Below, in pieces: positions 1-6,300 of a stretch of 6,472 nt of DNA. The DNA is from an uncultured Akkermansia sp. Lineage in GTDB: Bacteria; Verrucomicrobiota; Verrucomicrobiia; Verrucomicrobiales; Akkermansiaceae. The stretch is taken from NCBI GenBank assembly GCA_947585525.1, contig CANPXA010000103.1:1-6472 (forward strand), read 5' to 3'. The position numbers and the translations under genes are program-made. The notes beneath the pieces were generated by a model. The model made no database searches. It worked only from the letters and a program-made list of their open reading frames with translations, and was not told the DNA's origin. Numbering within the stretch: position 1 is the stretch's first letter; every line of letters begins with the position of its first letter.

Positions 1-2486
1 TCGATGAGCTGGCGCGCCGAGTTGTAGGCATAGGTCGTCTTCACGCCATCCGCATCAATCTCCCAGAGCAATTGTCCCTGGCAGGTGAGCGCGCGTGAGG
101 AGCTGCGTCCGTTGTCCCACCTCGTTCCGACGCGGCGGTTGAGCACATCGTATTCGTAGCTCACGCCATTGATGAGTTTCCATGTGCCGTCTTTTAGCAG
201 CACGTAATCCTCCTCGCGCAGGGTATTGCCTTCCGCGCTGATGAAAGTCACGTGTCGCGTGCTCATCCCCGGTGCGGGATTATCTTCTGCATCCCGTGTT
301 TCTTCAATCACCTTATAGAGCGCACCATATTCCCCCGTCCCCACGTAATCATAGACGGTGCGCGTGCCGTTTTCCTCCTGGCGCATCTTGATGCGTCCCT
401 GAGCGTAGGGATTCGGCGCGCTCGCCAGCCATTTCTCCTCCACACTGATGCGGTGCCGTACCGGCACATCCTTCTTTTCTTCGCTGCTCCACCCGAACTC
501 CTGCGTATCTTTTTCCACGCGTCTCACATGGTTTTGTTCCGTGTAGGTGAAAGCCTGACGGTTCCAAATGACGGAATACTCGCCGTTGTAATAGTATTTC
601 GTGACGGAGGCCGGATCAGAGCTGTATGTTGCTTCTTTTCCCCGGTAGGTTGTTCCCGTCATTTGCTGGGCATTCTTTCCTTCTCCCCAAGGTGAGGACA
701 CCATGATCCTGCGTCCTTCTGCATCATAGAGGATCTTCTTTACTCCTGTTCGGACGGACTCCGTTTGCTCGATTTTTCCTGAAGTATTGTACTCGTACGT
801 CGTTACCAGAGCTCCGGGCTCTCCGTAGCCCTGTACGCTCCGGCGCACCAAATCACCAAATATATCATCCACCTCAAAATCCCTTTTGACGCAGCTTGCC
901 ACCTTCCCTCTCTTGAGCTGGCGCGTTACAATCGAATAATGTTTCCCATCGTCACTCACCCTCTCCCGTCTGGTCTCCACCGCATCCTCTCCCTCGCCCT
1001 CAATCATGCTCCACGCGTCGTGCTCCCATATCCACTTTGTCACCATCTCTCCGTAGCTCTCCGGAAGCGTGTTGTCTTTTTCCTTCACGGTAACGCTGCG
1101 CTCATCGTCATCTGCCCGAACCGTAAAGATGCGCAGGGGCGTCCCTTTGTGACCGAAGAGTTCACCCTCTCCTGCCGGTGCCGTGACCTGAGCCGGAGGG
1201 TAGATGTCGATGTGATAACCGTTGCCATCTTCATCTGCGACAACATTAGCCAATCCGTCCCATGTGTTCCATACCTGCCGTATTGCGCTCGACCCTTCCT
1301 CTCCCTCCTTCCTTTCCCTGATGACGGCTGCGTACTGCAGCCCGTGCTCTGAGTCGATCTTGGATTGCTTGGGGCTTATATACCCTACGCAGTTTCCTTC
1401 TTGAAGATCAAAGAAATTCGCCGCCCCATTCGTGTAAGAGGCGCGAAGGTAACTGGCTTCTGCCAACGAGCATTCCACCCCTTTTCCCAATTCCTTATCT
1501 CGCACGAAATGCATCTGAACCTTTGTCTTGGACGACGCGCCAATGGGGAAAATCGCCTTCCCCGACCCATTGACAAGGAAGTTGACCTTCCCGATACCCC
1601 TTCTCAACACAAACATGCTGTTCCGCGTAATTCCCGTCTCCGGTAGCGCCACCCATGCCGAAAGCGGATGCCTCCATAGCAACCCCTCTGCCCGCCCGAT
1701 GGTTGGATTGTACCCTCCATGGTTGATCCCCAATTCCAACGCACCTACCGGCACGCCGGACAGCCCACGAAATCTGCCGAACGTCGCCTTCCACTTCATG
1801 AGCGATGCATTTGACTGTCGTAGCGCCCCACTTCCTCCCGAACTGCTCCTCCAGTCTCCCATCACCGGTGTCCACTCCGTTCCTCTTACCTGCCTCGTTC
1901 CCGCGTTTCCATCACCGCCGTCCTCCCCGTCTCCATCTTCCTCACACTGTTCATCTCCGCAATCAGAGCATTGACCGTCTTCTGTGTCCTCCTCTCCCTC
2001 CTCACACGGTTCGCATTCTTCTTCGTCCTCATTCTCATCCGGCACTTGCGCGCACAGTGTAACGCCCGATATGGTAGCATTGAGGAAAGATACGTTCCCC
2101 GATGTGTCGACATCATCCGCATTTTCATGTGTGATGCTCACGCAATAACTTCCCGGATATGAGATGTTAAACACAAAGTCGAATGACACGCCGGCTCCGT
2201 GTTTGTCCCCGCTATCCTTCGTCTCGCCATCAACCGTCGCCGATACCCAATCGTCCACCGAACCGGACACACGAATCTCATACGTCGCTTCTTCTCCCTC
2301 TTCCTCCGGCGGTTGGTCAACAGTACACTGATAAGTCCTCGTCCCCATCTCCGCACTGGGTGGAGCTTTCTCAACGCGGTCGAAGACCACCGGGATCTCC
2401 CCGTTCCGAGCTTGCGGCAAACGAACCGTGTGAGATGCTACGTTTTCCCGGCGGGGATAGCTGTTACGAACGAAATATTTATTCAT
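1..2486 (-). CDS. RHS/YD-repeat protein, N-terminal 828 residues (3' end beyond window)
   Basis: One uninterrupted minus-strand frame, read codon by codon, runs from an ATG at 2486 (MNKYFVRNSYPRREN) off the left edge. The frame has an in-frame TGA 15 nt upstream of that ATG. No signal peptide is visible. Residues about 30-149 look beta-rich. Residues 150-190 form a very acidic linker with CxxC (158/161), CxxC (173/176) and Cys181. A Gly/Ser-rich stretch (about 190-225) leads to a central domain (about 230-545) containing QVWNTWDGLANV near 400-413. YD-type motifs then begin: TTYEYN (562-567), LYDAEGRR (586-593), VYDYVGTGEYG (711-721), YEYDVLNRRVG (777-787) and TTYAYN (817-822). YD repeats build the hollow shell of RHS/Tc-type proteins that encloses a variable C-terminal toxin or effector. 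That end lies outside the window, so toxin identity and any immunity gene are unknown. It appears transcribed from its own promoter. The RHS assignment is firm; a competition role is inferred. Confidence 0.92.
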   Translation of the reverse strand, partial: MNKYFVRNSYPRRENVASHTVRLPQARNGEIPVVFDRVEKAPPSAEMGTRTYQCTVDQPPEEEGEEATYEIRVSGSVDDWVSATVDGETKDSGDKHGAGVSFDFVFNISYPGSYCVSITHENADDVDTSGNVSFLNATISGVTLCAQVPDENEDEEECEPCEEGEEDTEDGQCSDCGDEQCEEDGDGEDGGDGNAGTRQVRGTEWTPVMGDWRSSSGGSGALRQSNASLMKWKATFGRFRGLSGVPVGALELGINHGGYNPTIGRAEGLLWRHPLSAWVALPETGITRNSMFVLRRGIGKVNFLVNGSGKAIFPIGASSKTKVQMHFVRDKELGKGVECSLAEASYLRASYTNGAANFFDLQEGNCVGYISPKQSKIDSEHGLQYAAVIRERKEGEEGSSAIRQVWNTWDGLANVVADEDGNGYHIDIYPPAQVTAPAGEGELFGHKGTPLRIFTVRADDDERSVTVKEKDNTLPESYGEMVTKWIWEHDAWSMIEGEGEDAVETRRERVSDDGKHYSIVTRQLKRGKVASCVKRDFEVDDIFGDLVRRSVQGYGEPGALVTTYEYNTSGKIEQTESVRTGVKKILYDAEGRRIMVSSPWGEGKNAQQMTGTTYRGKEATYSSDPASVTKYYYNGEYSVIWNRQAFTYTEQNHVRRVEKDTQEFGWSSEEKKDVPVRHRISVEEKWLASAPNPYAQGRIKMRQEENGTRTVYDYVGTGEYGALYKVIEETRDAEDNPAPGMSTRHVTFISAEGNTLREEDYVLLKDGTWKLINGVSYEYDVLNRRVGTRWDNGRSSSRALTCQGQLLWEIDADGVKTTYAYNSARQLI

Positions 2487-2758
2487 ATCAACATATCGAG
2501 TTCAACCTCTCTTATACTCCACCCCCAAACAGCTGACAAGAATAAACTGCCTGACTTTCTCAAATTGTGGATCGCAGAATTAAATGCAACAGGGCACAAA
2601 AAAGGTGCCAAGAAGTTCAAAGTATGCCAGAGTAATTTCGGCTAAAACAACTGGGACACGATGAACAACGATCCAAAAAATCTGCTCAATGCGCACCTTA
2701 TCAATAAATTGTAATTTGCAATCGCATTTGAGAAAAGTGACGCAACAGAGCAAAGCTC
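2487..2758. other. AT-richer intergenic spacer between HAD phosphatase and RHS genes
   Basis: This 272-bp spacer is visibly richer in A and T than its neighbours. It carries the RHS promoter at its left end. It also contains a weak inverted repeat, GGCAC (2593-2597) and GTGCC (2605-2609), with an A-rich 7-nt loop. Because no T-tract follows on either strand, I do not call that a terminator. A plus-strand stretch from about 2529 to 2645 reads like ordinary coding sequence (KLPDFLKLWIAEL...) but has no ATG start and cannot be assigned. In the same frame, after the TAA at 2643, a 17-codon ATG frame runs 2661-2714. The stretch is best treated as a possible gene relic. No clear terminator for the upstream operon was found. 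Confidence 0.5.
2511..2539 (-). promoter_or_regulatory. Predicted sigma70-type promoter of the RHS gene
   Basis: On the minus strand a -35 hexamer TTGTCA (2539-2534) and a -10 hexamer TATAAG (2516-2511) are separated by exactly 17 bp. Each matches the consensus at five of six positions. Transcription would start near 2504, leaving a leader of only about 18 nt before the ATG at 2486. No Shine-Dalgarno-like sequence lies at normal spacing in that leader; the only purine run (AAGAGAGG) overlaps the -10 box. The site gives the RHS gene its own transcription start, separate from the upstream operon. It was found by eye and no start-site data are available. Confidence 0.5.
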
Positions 2759-3409
2759 CTATTGATTGATATCATTCCTCGTATGTATGACCTCCGCATC
2801 GGGCAAAAGACGGGTTAATTTGGGAGAGGGATTCACGAGAACCACGCGCTCGCAGAGGCTCATCATCGGCAGGTCCGCCGCACTATCCGTGTAGCCCATC
2901 TGCGCTCGCGTGATGCCCGCGGCGGCGAGGCGCTGCACCTTGGCTTCCTTGCGATTGTTGCCCGGCGACGGAATGGCGGGCATGAACGGGAGTCTCCCAT
3001 CGACAAACTCCACCGGCGTCGCAATCACGAGCGAAGCTCCCAACGCTTCGCCCAGCGGACGCGTCCACCACTCCGGAGAGGCGGAACAGAGAATCACCTC
3101 ATCCCCGGCGGAGAGGTGCGCCTCCCAGCGTTGGCGCAATTCCGGGTAGAGAGCAGGCAGCAGCTCCTCCCGCGCAAAGGCTTCGCCATATCTTTCAAGC
3201 TCCTCGCGACGAAAACCCCAAGCGTAGCTCAAAAAAATACGTTTGAGCAGCTCGGTGCTGATGAGCCGCAATCCCCATGCGATGAATGCAGGAATAAAGG
3301 GCAGCATGAGCAGCAGGCGCCATGGATGACGCCGCAGGACGCGTCGCGCAAACTTCAGCTGAGAATCCCCGGCGAACAGGGTTCCATCCATGTCAAAAAC
3401 GACCTTCAT
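2759..3409 (-). CDS. HAD-IB family phosphatase, PgpC-like, with hydrophobic segment
   Basis: The 216-residue protein shows the whole HAD catalytic set: motif I DMDGT (nucleophile Asp6, acid/base Asp8), motif II Ser109 in ILCSAS, motif III Lys157 in EAKVQRL, and motif IV GYTDSAAD with Asp175 and Asp179. After motif I comes a basic helix (RRVLRRHPWR, 22-31), then a hydrophobic stretch (about 32-47) and the cap. This order, and phrases such as 'DGTL..D', 'LRRHP' and 'GYTDS', match the phosphatidylglycerophosphatase C (YfhB) type of HAD-IB enzyme rather than soluble phosphoserine phosphatase (SerB). A membrane-associated lipid-phosphate or other phosphomonoester substrate is therefore likely but unproven. 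The ATG lies inside the rhomboid gene (17-bp overlap), and a GGAG sits only 2 nt before it, so translation is probably coupled. It is the last gene of the operon. Confidence 0.92.
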   Translation of the reverse strand: MKVVFDMDGTLFAGDSQLKFARRVLRRHPWRLLLMLPFIPAFIAWGLRLISTELLKRIFLSYAWGFRREELERYGEAFAREELLPALYPELRQRWEAHLSAGDEVILCSASPEWWTRPLGEALGASLVIATPVEFVDGRLPFMPAIPSPGNNRKEAKVQRLAAAGITRAQMGYTDSAADLPMMSLCERVVLVNPSPKLTRLLPDAEVIHTRNDINQ

Positions 3410-4148
3410 CTCTCCGTCTCTTGAGGTACCGGTAGCGCCACACGCTCATGATGGTGGCAGAAAGGAGGATGCCTCCCAAATGACCCGCCTCACCTCCCGC
3501 GTTATCCCCGTTAAACACAACGATGAGCACGGCAAAAACCAGCACCACGAGAGCCAAACTGCGCAGACTCATCGTGATGGGCGGGAAGAGCAACCGAACG
3601 AGGCTGTGCGGGTAGAGGAAAGCCACTGCCACCAACACGCCGTATATGGCAGCGCTAGCGCCCACCATCGGCACCACCTCCCAAAGCCGGAGATCAGCGT
3701 GCCCCAAATAGTTGCCGAGCTCGGCAAGCACGTACTGCTCAGCAGGATTCGCCGTCTCCCCATAGATGCCCAGTCCGGCCAACAGCGAAGAAAACAGAGC
3801 CCCTGCCACTCCACATGCCAGGTAAAAGGCGAGGTAGCGACGCGGACCCATGGCATCCTCCACCGCACGACCGAAAAAATACAGGGCCCACATATTGAAC
3901 AGGAGATGCATGGGACCGGCATGCAGAAATTGATAGGTGAAGAGTCTCCATATCTCCCCCTCCATGAAACAACTCAACCAGGAGTACGCTCCGCGCACAA
4001 AGAGCAACGATTCCGTGTACGGCGAGGATGGGTACTCAATGCCGAAATAGGCAGGCACGCCGGACACATTGCCCATGACAAAAACGATGACGTTGGAAAT
4101 GATGAGTGCCGTTGTGATGCTCATCTGCTGGCGATACGGAGAAGCCAT
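3393..4148 (-). CDS. Rhomboid family intramembrane serine protease
   Basis: The 251-residue polytopic membrane protein has about six predicted membrane spans (roughly 11-27, 67-92, 103-126, 160-180, 194-212 and 219-238). Rhomboids cut transmembrane substrates within the bilayer using a Ser-His dyad. The nucleophile is Ser165 in GASAAIYG, and the general base is His223 in GGEAGHLGG. The oxyanion-side signature H76-x4-H81-x3-N85 (FLHAGPMHLLFN) and the WR motif (67-68) of the L1 loop are also present, so the enzyme should be active. A stretch of about 35 residues between spans 3 and 4 (about 127-160), rich in polar residues, is longer than in minimal rhomboids. The tail is strongly basic (RYRYLKRRR). 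No clear ribosome binding site precedes the ATG; Met9 is an alternative start. The gene begins 31 bp after the metalloregulator gene and overlaps the HAD gene by 17 bp. Substrates cannot be predicted. Confidence 0.95.
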   Translation of the reverse strand: MASPYRQQMSITTALIISNVIVFVMGNVSGVPAYFGIEYPSSPYTESLLFVRGAYSWLSCFMEGEIWRLFTYQFLHAGPMHLLFNMWALYFFGRAVEDAMGPRRYLAFYLACGVAGALFSSLLAGLGIYGETANPAEQYVLAELGNYLGHADLRLWEVVPMVGASAAIYGVLVAVAFLYPHSLVRLLFPPITMSLRSLALVVLVFAVLIVVFNGDNAGGEAGHLGGILLSATIMSVWRYRYLKRRRDEGRF

Positions 4149-4179
4149 GAGGTTGAGATGCTTGAGGTGCGTTATCTGT

Positions 4180-4572
4180 TCAGTGCTCGCTGAGAGGAGG
4201 TAGCTTTTTTTTCAGTTGATGGATTTCCTCCAAGGTCAGGATATGCTCAATGAGACAAGCCGTTTCATTCGCCCGTTCCCGACTCAACCCCGCCACCTCC
4301 CGCATGAAGCGCCGCAGAATGCTGTGAGCCATGATCACTTGGTCCGCATATTGCTCGCCCCGAGCGGTGAGCTCAATAGGAGCATACTGCTGGTAGTTCA
4401 CGAGACCGAGGTCGGCCAAGCGTCGGACAGCCACCGTAACGCTGGGCTTTTTTACTTTGAGTCGCTGAGCGATGTCATTCACTCGGGCAGCGCCTTTTTC
4501 ACGACACAAGTGTCCGATGCACTCCAGATAATCTTCTGCGCTGCGGGAGAGTCTGTCCGGTTCTTGTTTCAT
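4180..4572 (-). CDS. MntR/DtxR-family metal-dependent transcriptional regulator
   Basis: This 130-residue, single-module metalloregulator binds operators when loaded with divalent metal (Mn2+ or Fe2+). An N-terminal winged helix (about 11-72; AEDYLECI, VNDIAQRLKVKKPSVTVAVRRL, then the wing ending in ELTARG) is followed by a helical metal-binding and dimerisation region. The FeoA/SH3-like third domain of DtxR is absent, as in MntR. Likely ligands are Asp14, Glu17, His83, Cys106, Glu109 and His110. By alignment from memory, they correspond to B. subtilis MntR D8, E11, H77, E99, E102 and H103, with Cys replacing Glu99. I chose the ATG at 4572 because it overlaps the methyltransferase TGA as ATGA (4569-4572) and precedes the conserved start of the domain; a longer frame from 4599 would add nine residues within the preceding gene. 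Its targets are unknown, and no metal transporter gene lies in the window. Confidence 0.92.
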   Translation of the reverse strand: MKQEPDRLSRSAEDYLECIGHLCREKGAARVNDIAQRLKVKKPSVTVAVRRLADLGLVNYQQYAPIELTARGEQYADQVIMAHSILRRFMREVAGLSRERANETACLIEHILTLEEIHQLKKKLPPLSEH

Positions 4573-5795
4573 GATTTTCGGTCGAGTGTGGTTACACATT
4601 CCAAATGTTTCGTCTGGGGGAAGAGGTCAAACGGTTGCACCGCAGCAATCTCATACCCGGACCGTTTGAATTCCGCCAGGTCGCGGACATGAGTAGCCGG
4701 GTTGCATGAGACGTAGATCACTCTTTGCGGGGCAAATTGGAAGAGCTGATCCAGAAAGACCTCGTCGCAACCTCTGCGAGGCGGATCAATCACGACAACT
4801 GTCTGTCCGGGAGGAAAGGAAATCTCACCGAAGATCGCCTCCGCGCTGGCGGAAAGGAACCGCGCGTTGGCAACGCCATTGCAGGAGGCGTTTGCAGAAG
4901 CCCAGTCGGCGCTGCTCTCGCTTACCTCTACTCCGACCACTTGCTCAAATTTCTCTGCAAGGCAGAGTGAGAAGAGTCCGCTCCCGCAATAGGCGTCCAC
5001 CAGATACCTTGCCCCGCACTCACCGGCCTGCTGCGCCACGTACCCTGTAAATGCCGGCAGAATGGAAGGATTGTTCTGGAAAAAGTCTCCCGCCAGAAAA
5101 CGGAAAGTGAGGTCACCCACTTTTTCACTGCATACCGCCCGCGGATTCGTCAACACACTTCCATCCTCCCCGCTGACCCGCATGAGGAGCGTGGCTCCGC
5201 GTCTGTATTGCGCCGCGGCCTGTTGCACCTGGCTGCGCAGAACCGGCAGAAGCTCATTGATGGCGTCCATCGCTATGGGACACTGCGTGACATCGCACAC
5301 CTCACTGCGGCTGTCCACGCGCAGGAAGCCAATGTTGCCCATCTTCGCATCTTTCGGTTTGTGGAAGTGCGGGGTAATCTTGGAGCGATAGCCGTATTGC
5401 AGCGGGGAGGGGATGGGGGGACGTACGGATACCTCCACGCCGATCTGCAAACGCATGAGATCCGCCACCTGCTTACGCTTCCATTCCAACTGTGCCGCGT
5501 AATCCATGTGTTGGTACTGGCACCCTCCGCAGATGCCGAAGGCGGGACAGAGGGGCTCCACCCGCCGTTCGGAACGTTCGAGCACCTCCACCAGATCTGC
5601 CCGTGAAAAATTCTTGTCGTTGCGGTACACGCGAGCCCTCACTCGCTCCCCGGGCAAACAATACGGTACAAAGACAACCCAACCATCGACACGTCCGATC
5701 CCATTCCCATCATTGGATAAGGACTCGATGCACAGTTCAACCTCCTGATGGTAGGAAAACGGATGCGGCACAAATCTATGTGGTACAGTTTTCAT
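4569..5795 (-). CDS. rlmD: RlmD/TrmA-family RNA (uracil-C5)-methyltransferase, 4Fe-4S type
   Basis: This 408-residue enzyme transfers a methyl group from S-adenosylmethionine to C5 of a uridine in rRNA or tRNA. An N-terminal TRAM RNA-binding domain (about 16-72) precedes the iron-sulfur motif with Cys83, Cys89 and Cys92 (CPAFGICGGC) and a fourth ligand, probably Cys172. The C-terminal methyltransferase domain contains the RNA-contact motif GDFFQNN (236-242), the SAM motif VDAYCGSGLFS (266-276), DPPRRG (337-342), the nucleophile Cys364 in SCNPAT and Glu399 in KHLE. All catalytic parts are present. The frame is open back to an ATG at 5948, but that 51-codon extension overlaps the preceding lipoprotein gene and lies outside the family domain, so I use the ATG at 5795, 11 bp after that gene. 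Sequence alone does not separate 23S U1939, 23S U747 and tRNA U54 targets; the symbol follows usual family naming. Confidence 0.95.
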   Translation of the reverse strand: MKTVPHRFVPHPFSYHQEVELCIESLSNDGNGIGRVDGWVVFVPYCLPGERVRARVYRNDKNFSRADLVEVLERSERRVEPLCPAFGICGGCQYQHMDYAAQLEWKRKQVADLMRLQIGVEVSVRPPIPSPLQYGYRSKITPHFHKPKDAKMGNIGFLRVDSRSEVCDVTQCPIAMDAINELLPVLRSQVQQAAAQYRRGATLLMRVSGEDGSVLTNPRAVCSEKVGDLTFRFLAGDFFQNNPSILPAFTGYVAQQAGECGARYLVDAYCGSGLFSLCLAEKFEQVVGVEVSESSADWASANASCNGVANARFLSASAEAIFGEISFPPGQTVVVIDPPRRGCDEVFLDQLFQFAPQRVIYVSCNPATHVRDLAEFKRSGYEIAAVQPFDLFPQTKHLECVTTLDRKS

Positions 5796-5806
5796 GGATG
5801 CTGTGT

Positions 5807-6235
5807 TTACTCCACTCCGGTTCCCTGCAATTTGCCGTTGATATCCATAGGCAGCAGTCTGGGCAAAGCCGGCGAACGCAACCCGCGTTGCTGCGCAGCA
5901 TCCGGTTCCGCCGAGGCGGGCGAACCATTCTCTCCACCCTGCATCCACGAGGGAGTCTCATCCCCCGGCTGGCGTGTCTCCGTCCCCGACTCCACATCCC
6001 TCAAGCCGTCCCCCAACGACAAAGGAGCCTGTTGTCCTTCCTTTTGTTCACTCTGTTGCATCAAAAGTTTGCGGGCGGCTTCCTGCTGTTCAGCAGTCGG
6101 TTCCACTGCAACCGACTCCGCCGGGGCAATCGGCAGCTTCCCTCGTGCCGTGCGCGCCTTCATCCACGTACACGAACTCAACACAGCCATTCCCAGCCAA
6201 ACCGCAGCTATTACTCGTACTCTCACCGCTCCCAT
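5807..6235 (-). CDS. Small predicted lipoprotein of unknown function
   Basis: The 142-residue protein begins with a clear lipoprotein signal peptide: Arg5 and Arg7, a hydrophobic core (about 8-19) and lipobox LSSC with the lipidated Cys22. Thr at +2 suggests no inner-membrane retention, if the Lol rule applies here. The mature part has no recognisable domain. It is polar, rich in Gln, Glu, Pro and Gly, with a short potentially helical Glu/Gln/Ala/Lys stretch (about 45-66) and probable disorder after it. I prefer the ATG at 6235 over the in-frame ATG at 6283: only the shorter form puts the signal peptide at the N-terminus, and a GGAGAGGGG run lies 11 nt upstream of it. It is the first gene of the apparent five-gene operon, ending 11 bp before the methyltransferase. 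No function is claimed. Confidence 0.75.
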   Translation of the reverse strand: MGAVRVRVIAAVWLGMAVLSSCTWMKARTARGKLPIAPAESVAVEPTAEQQEAARKLLMQQSEQKEGQQAPLSLGDGLRDVESGTETRQPGDETPSWMQGGENGSPASAEPDAAQQRGLRSPALPRLLPMDINGKLQGTGVE

Positions 6236-6246
6236 ACTAGCACGCA

Positions 6247-6255
6247 CCCCTCTCC
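6247..6255 (-). promoter_or_regulatory. Candidate ribosome binding site of the lipoprotein gene
   Basis: The purine run GGAGAGGGG on the minus strand ends 11 nt before the ATG at 6235. The spacing is somewhat long, but this is the best Shine-Dalgarno-like match in the operon. It supports the shorter start, since the alternative ATG at 6283 would place the run inside the coding sequence. Confidence 0.4.
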
Positions 6256-6278
6256 AACGCAAGCTCAAATACCCCCCG

Positions 6279-6299
6279 GGCAAACGCTCCGCGTTTGCC
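6279..6299. repeat. Perfect 9-bp palindrome with 3-nt loop upstream of the lipoprotein gene
   Basis: Arms GGCAAACGC (6279-6287) and GCGTTTGCC (6291-6299) are perfect complements around the loop TCC. No T-run follows on either strand (a G-run follows on the minus strand), so it is a poor intrinsic terminator. It lies about 45 bp before the lipoprotein start, so it would fall in the 5' leader or promoter region. It could be an RNA hairpin, a protein-binding palindrome or part of a repeat element. Confidence 0.7.
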
Positions 6300-6300
6300 T

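Noticed and set aside
252..2162. Many plus-strand open frames of 60-150 codons opposite the RHS gene (for example 252-695, 939-1352 and 1528-1974)
   Set aside because: They are antisense to an unbroken 828-codon frame with clear YD motifs, have no recognisable domains and reflect the lack of complementary stop codons in GC-rich coding DNA.
2483..2494. Tiny frame ATG TTG ATA TGA overlapping the RHS start, as a possible coupled leader peptide
   Set aside because: Three codons plus stop are easily chance, and the only purine-rich site upstream overlaps the predicted -10 box.
2593..2609. GGCAC/GTGCC inverted repeat as a terminator for the five-gene operon
   Set aside because: The stem is only 5 bp, the A/T-rich run is in the loop, and no T-tract follows on the minus strand.
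3390..4193. Plus-strand 267-codon open frame
   Set aside because: It is the antisense shadow of the rhomboid gene, rich in His, Gln and Arg with no family features, while the minus strand shows all rhomboid catalytic motifs.
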